Assembly (NCBI GenBank): GCA_009773615.1
Contig: WSYA01000016.1
Coordinates: 1 to 39,510, forward strand
Direction: 5' to 3'
Length of the DNA stretch: 39,510 nt
Source of the DNA: Gallionellaceae bacterium
GTDB lineage: Bacteria > Pseudomonadota > Gammaproteobacteria > Burkholderiales > Gallionellaceae
Shown: piece by piece, positions 38,991-39,510 of the stretch
How the letters are laid out: each line of letters begins with the position of its first letter
Numbering within the stretch: the stretch's first letter is position 1
Position numbers and translations under genes: made by a program
The notes under the pieces: generated by a model
Database searches by the model: none
The model's input: the letters and a program-made list of their open reading frames with translations, nothing else
What the model was told of the DNA's origin: nothing

Positions 38991-39510
38991 CACGCCTGGA
39001 TAGACAAGCAGCGGGGATTCACGCTCGCGGAAATGGGCGCAGTGCTGGATGTTAGCGTCAGCGCGGGGGCAAGCCGGAGCGCAAGCGGCCGACCGATGCC
39101 AAGATGCTGGCGTTGATTCGAGCCATTCATGCCGAATTCAAGGGTTCTTATGGAAGTCCGCGCATGTTTAGAGAACTGCGGACGCGCGGCTATCCGGCGA
39201 GCAAGGAACGAGTCGAGCGGTTGATGCAAGAGAACGGCATCAAGGCCAAACACAAGCGCCGCTTCAAAGTCACGACCGACTCGAAGCACAACCTGCCCAT
39301 CGCACCGAATTTGCTGGATCGCAACTTCACGCCGAGCGCGCCGAATCAGATCTGGACATCCGACATCACCTACCTGTGGACTGACGAAGGCTGGCTGTAT
39401 CTGTCCATCGTGCTCGACCCGTTCAACCACGAAGTGGTGGGCTGGTCGCTGAAGCCGCGCATGACGGCGGACATCGTGACCGATGCGCTAACCATGGCGT
39501 GGTTCCGCAA
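38943..39510 (+). pseudogene. IS3-family transposase orfB, frameshifted and partial
   Basis: Frame A (from GTG 38943) encodes AWIDKQRGFTLAEMGAVLDVSVS, the N-terminus of orfB, then runs into nonsense. A second frame, open from 39056, continues GGKPERKRPTDAKMLALIRA, the HTH_21 stretch KGSYGSPRMFRELRTRGYPA, and then the rve integrase core with the first catalytic Asp in WTSDITYL and the second in LDPFNHEVVGW. A deletion of about 19 bases at 39056-39062, taking out a GYxAWK-like piece, would explain the frame change. The DDE glutamate lies beyond the edge. No full-length protein can be made. Confidence 0.75.

Larger units (their letters stand above)
38827..39510 (+). mobile_element. Degenerate IS3-family insertion sequence, truncated by the window edge
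   Basis: Plus-strand remnants of both transposase reading frames lie in order (orfA pieces at 38891-38990, orfB from 38943). A TGACCTTCCCCCTAAAAA sequence at 38827 starts with TG and could be the left end, about 64 bases before the orfA start. The right end lies beyond the window. orfA has lost most of its length and orfB is frameshifted, so the element cannot transpose on its own. The left boundary is tentative. Confidence 0.7.

Noticed and set aside
38591..39430. A minus-strand open frame of 279 codons at the right end
   Set aside because: Most of it is antisense to IS3 remnants. Its last part (about 38600-38780) contains LRLGDWVEID, which faintly recalls MscS channels, but this is too short to call a gene or remnant.

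Overview
The window reads as chromosomal DNA of a betaproteobacterium, most likely in or near the Gallionellaceae/Nitrosomonadales. That placement rests on recognisable protein families and gene orders (algH-ruvX-pyrB-pyrC', DUF4124-ntrB-ntrC, trkA-trkH, modABC). No rRNA or other phylogenetic marker is present, so it is an inference. Most of the sequence is moderately GC-rich, densely coding and housekeeping in character. No tRNA, rRNA, CRISPR array or intact mobile element was seen.

Layout. 1-3441: an AT-richer partial ORF at the edge, then a minus-strand pair (penicillin-binding protein 1A and a nucleotidyltransferase-like protein). 3560-6868: a TPP riboswitch, thiC, two small cysteine-motif proteins and uppP, all plus strand and tightly spaced. 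6967-10524: ybiT, murI and a stand-alone CheA/ChpA-like fragment on the minus strand. 10633-11143: an apparently frameshifted hypothetical gene. 11149-16293: a NarL-type two-component pair, divergent from two secreted proteins of unknown function. 16441-19162: a cytosolic histidine kinase and a receiver-TPR response regulator, bracketed by two cyclic-di-GMP-I (GEMM) riboswitches in the same orientation. 19268-23500: thioredoxin-like protein, inositol-phosphatase-like protein, trkA and trkH (minus). 23577-27416: rsmE, a DUF4124 protein, ntrB and ntrC (plus). 27553-28989: a TraF-like outer-membrane protein, followed by a strong shared terminator. 29060-35692: a seven-gene minus-strand operon (algH, ruvX, pyrB, inactive pyrC', prlC, DUF4124-glutaredoxin, xthA). 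35789-38306: modABC (minus). 38349-39510: decayed DNA with a cation/proton antiporter pseudogene and a degenerate IS3-family element running off the edge.

The most interesting element is the riboswitch-bracketed module. The second riboswitch keeps the conserved core and shows compensatory base-pair changes relative to the first, yet no plus-strand gene follows it. A transcript continuing past it would run antisense into trkH. It may be a 3'-UTR element, the leader of an antisense RNA, or a leader whose gene was lost. Other points of interest are a ChpA-like protein with neither CheW nor receiver domain, a catalytically dead dihydroorotase coupled to pyrB without pyrR, and two secreted proteins opposite a membrane histidine kinase.
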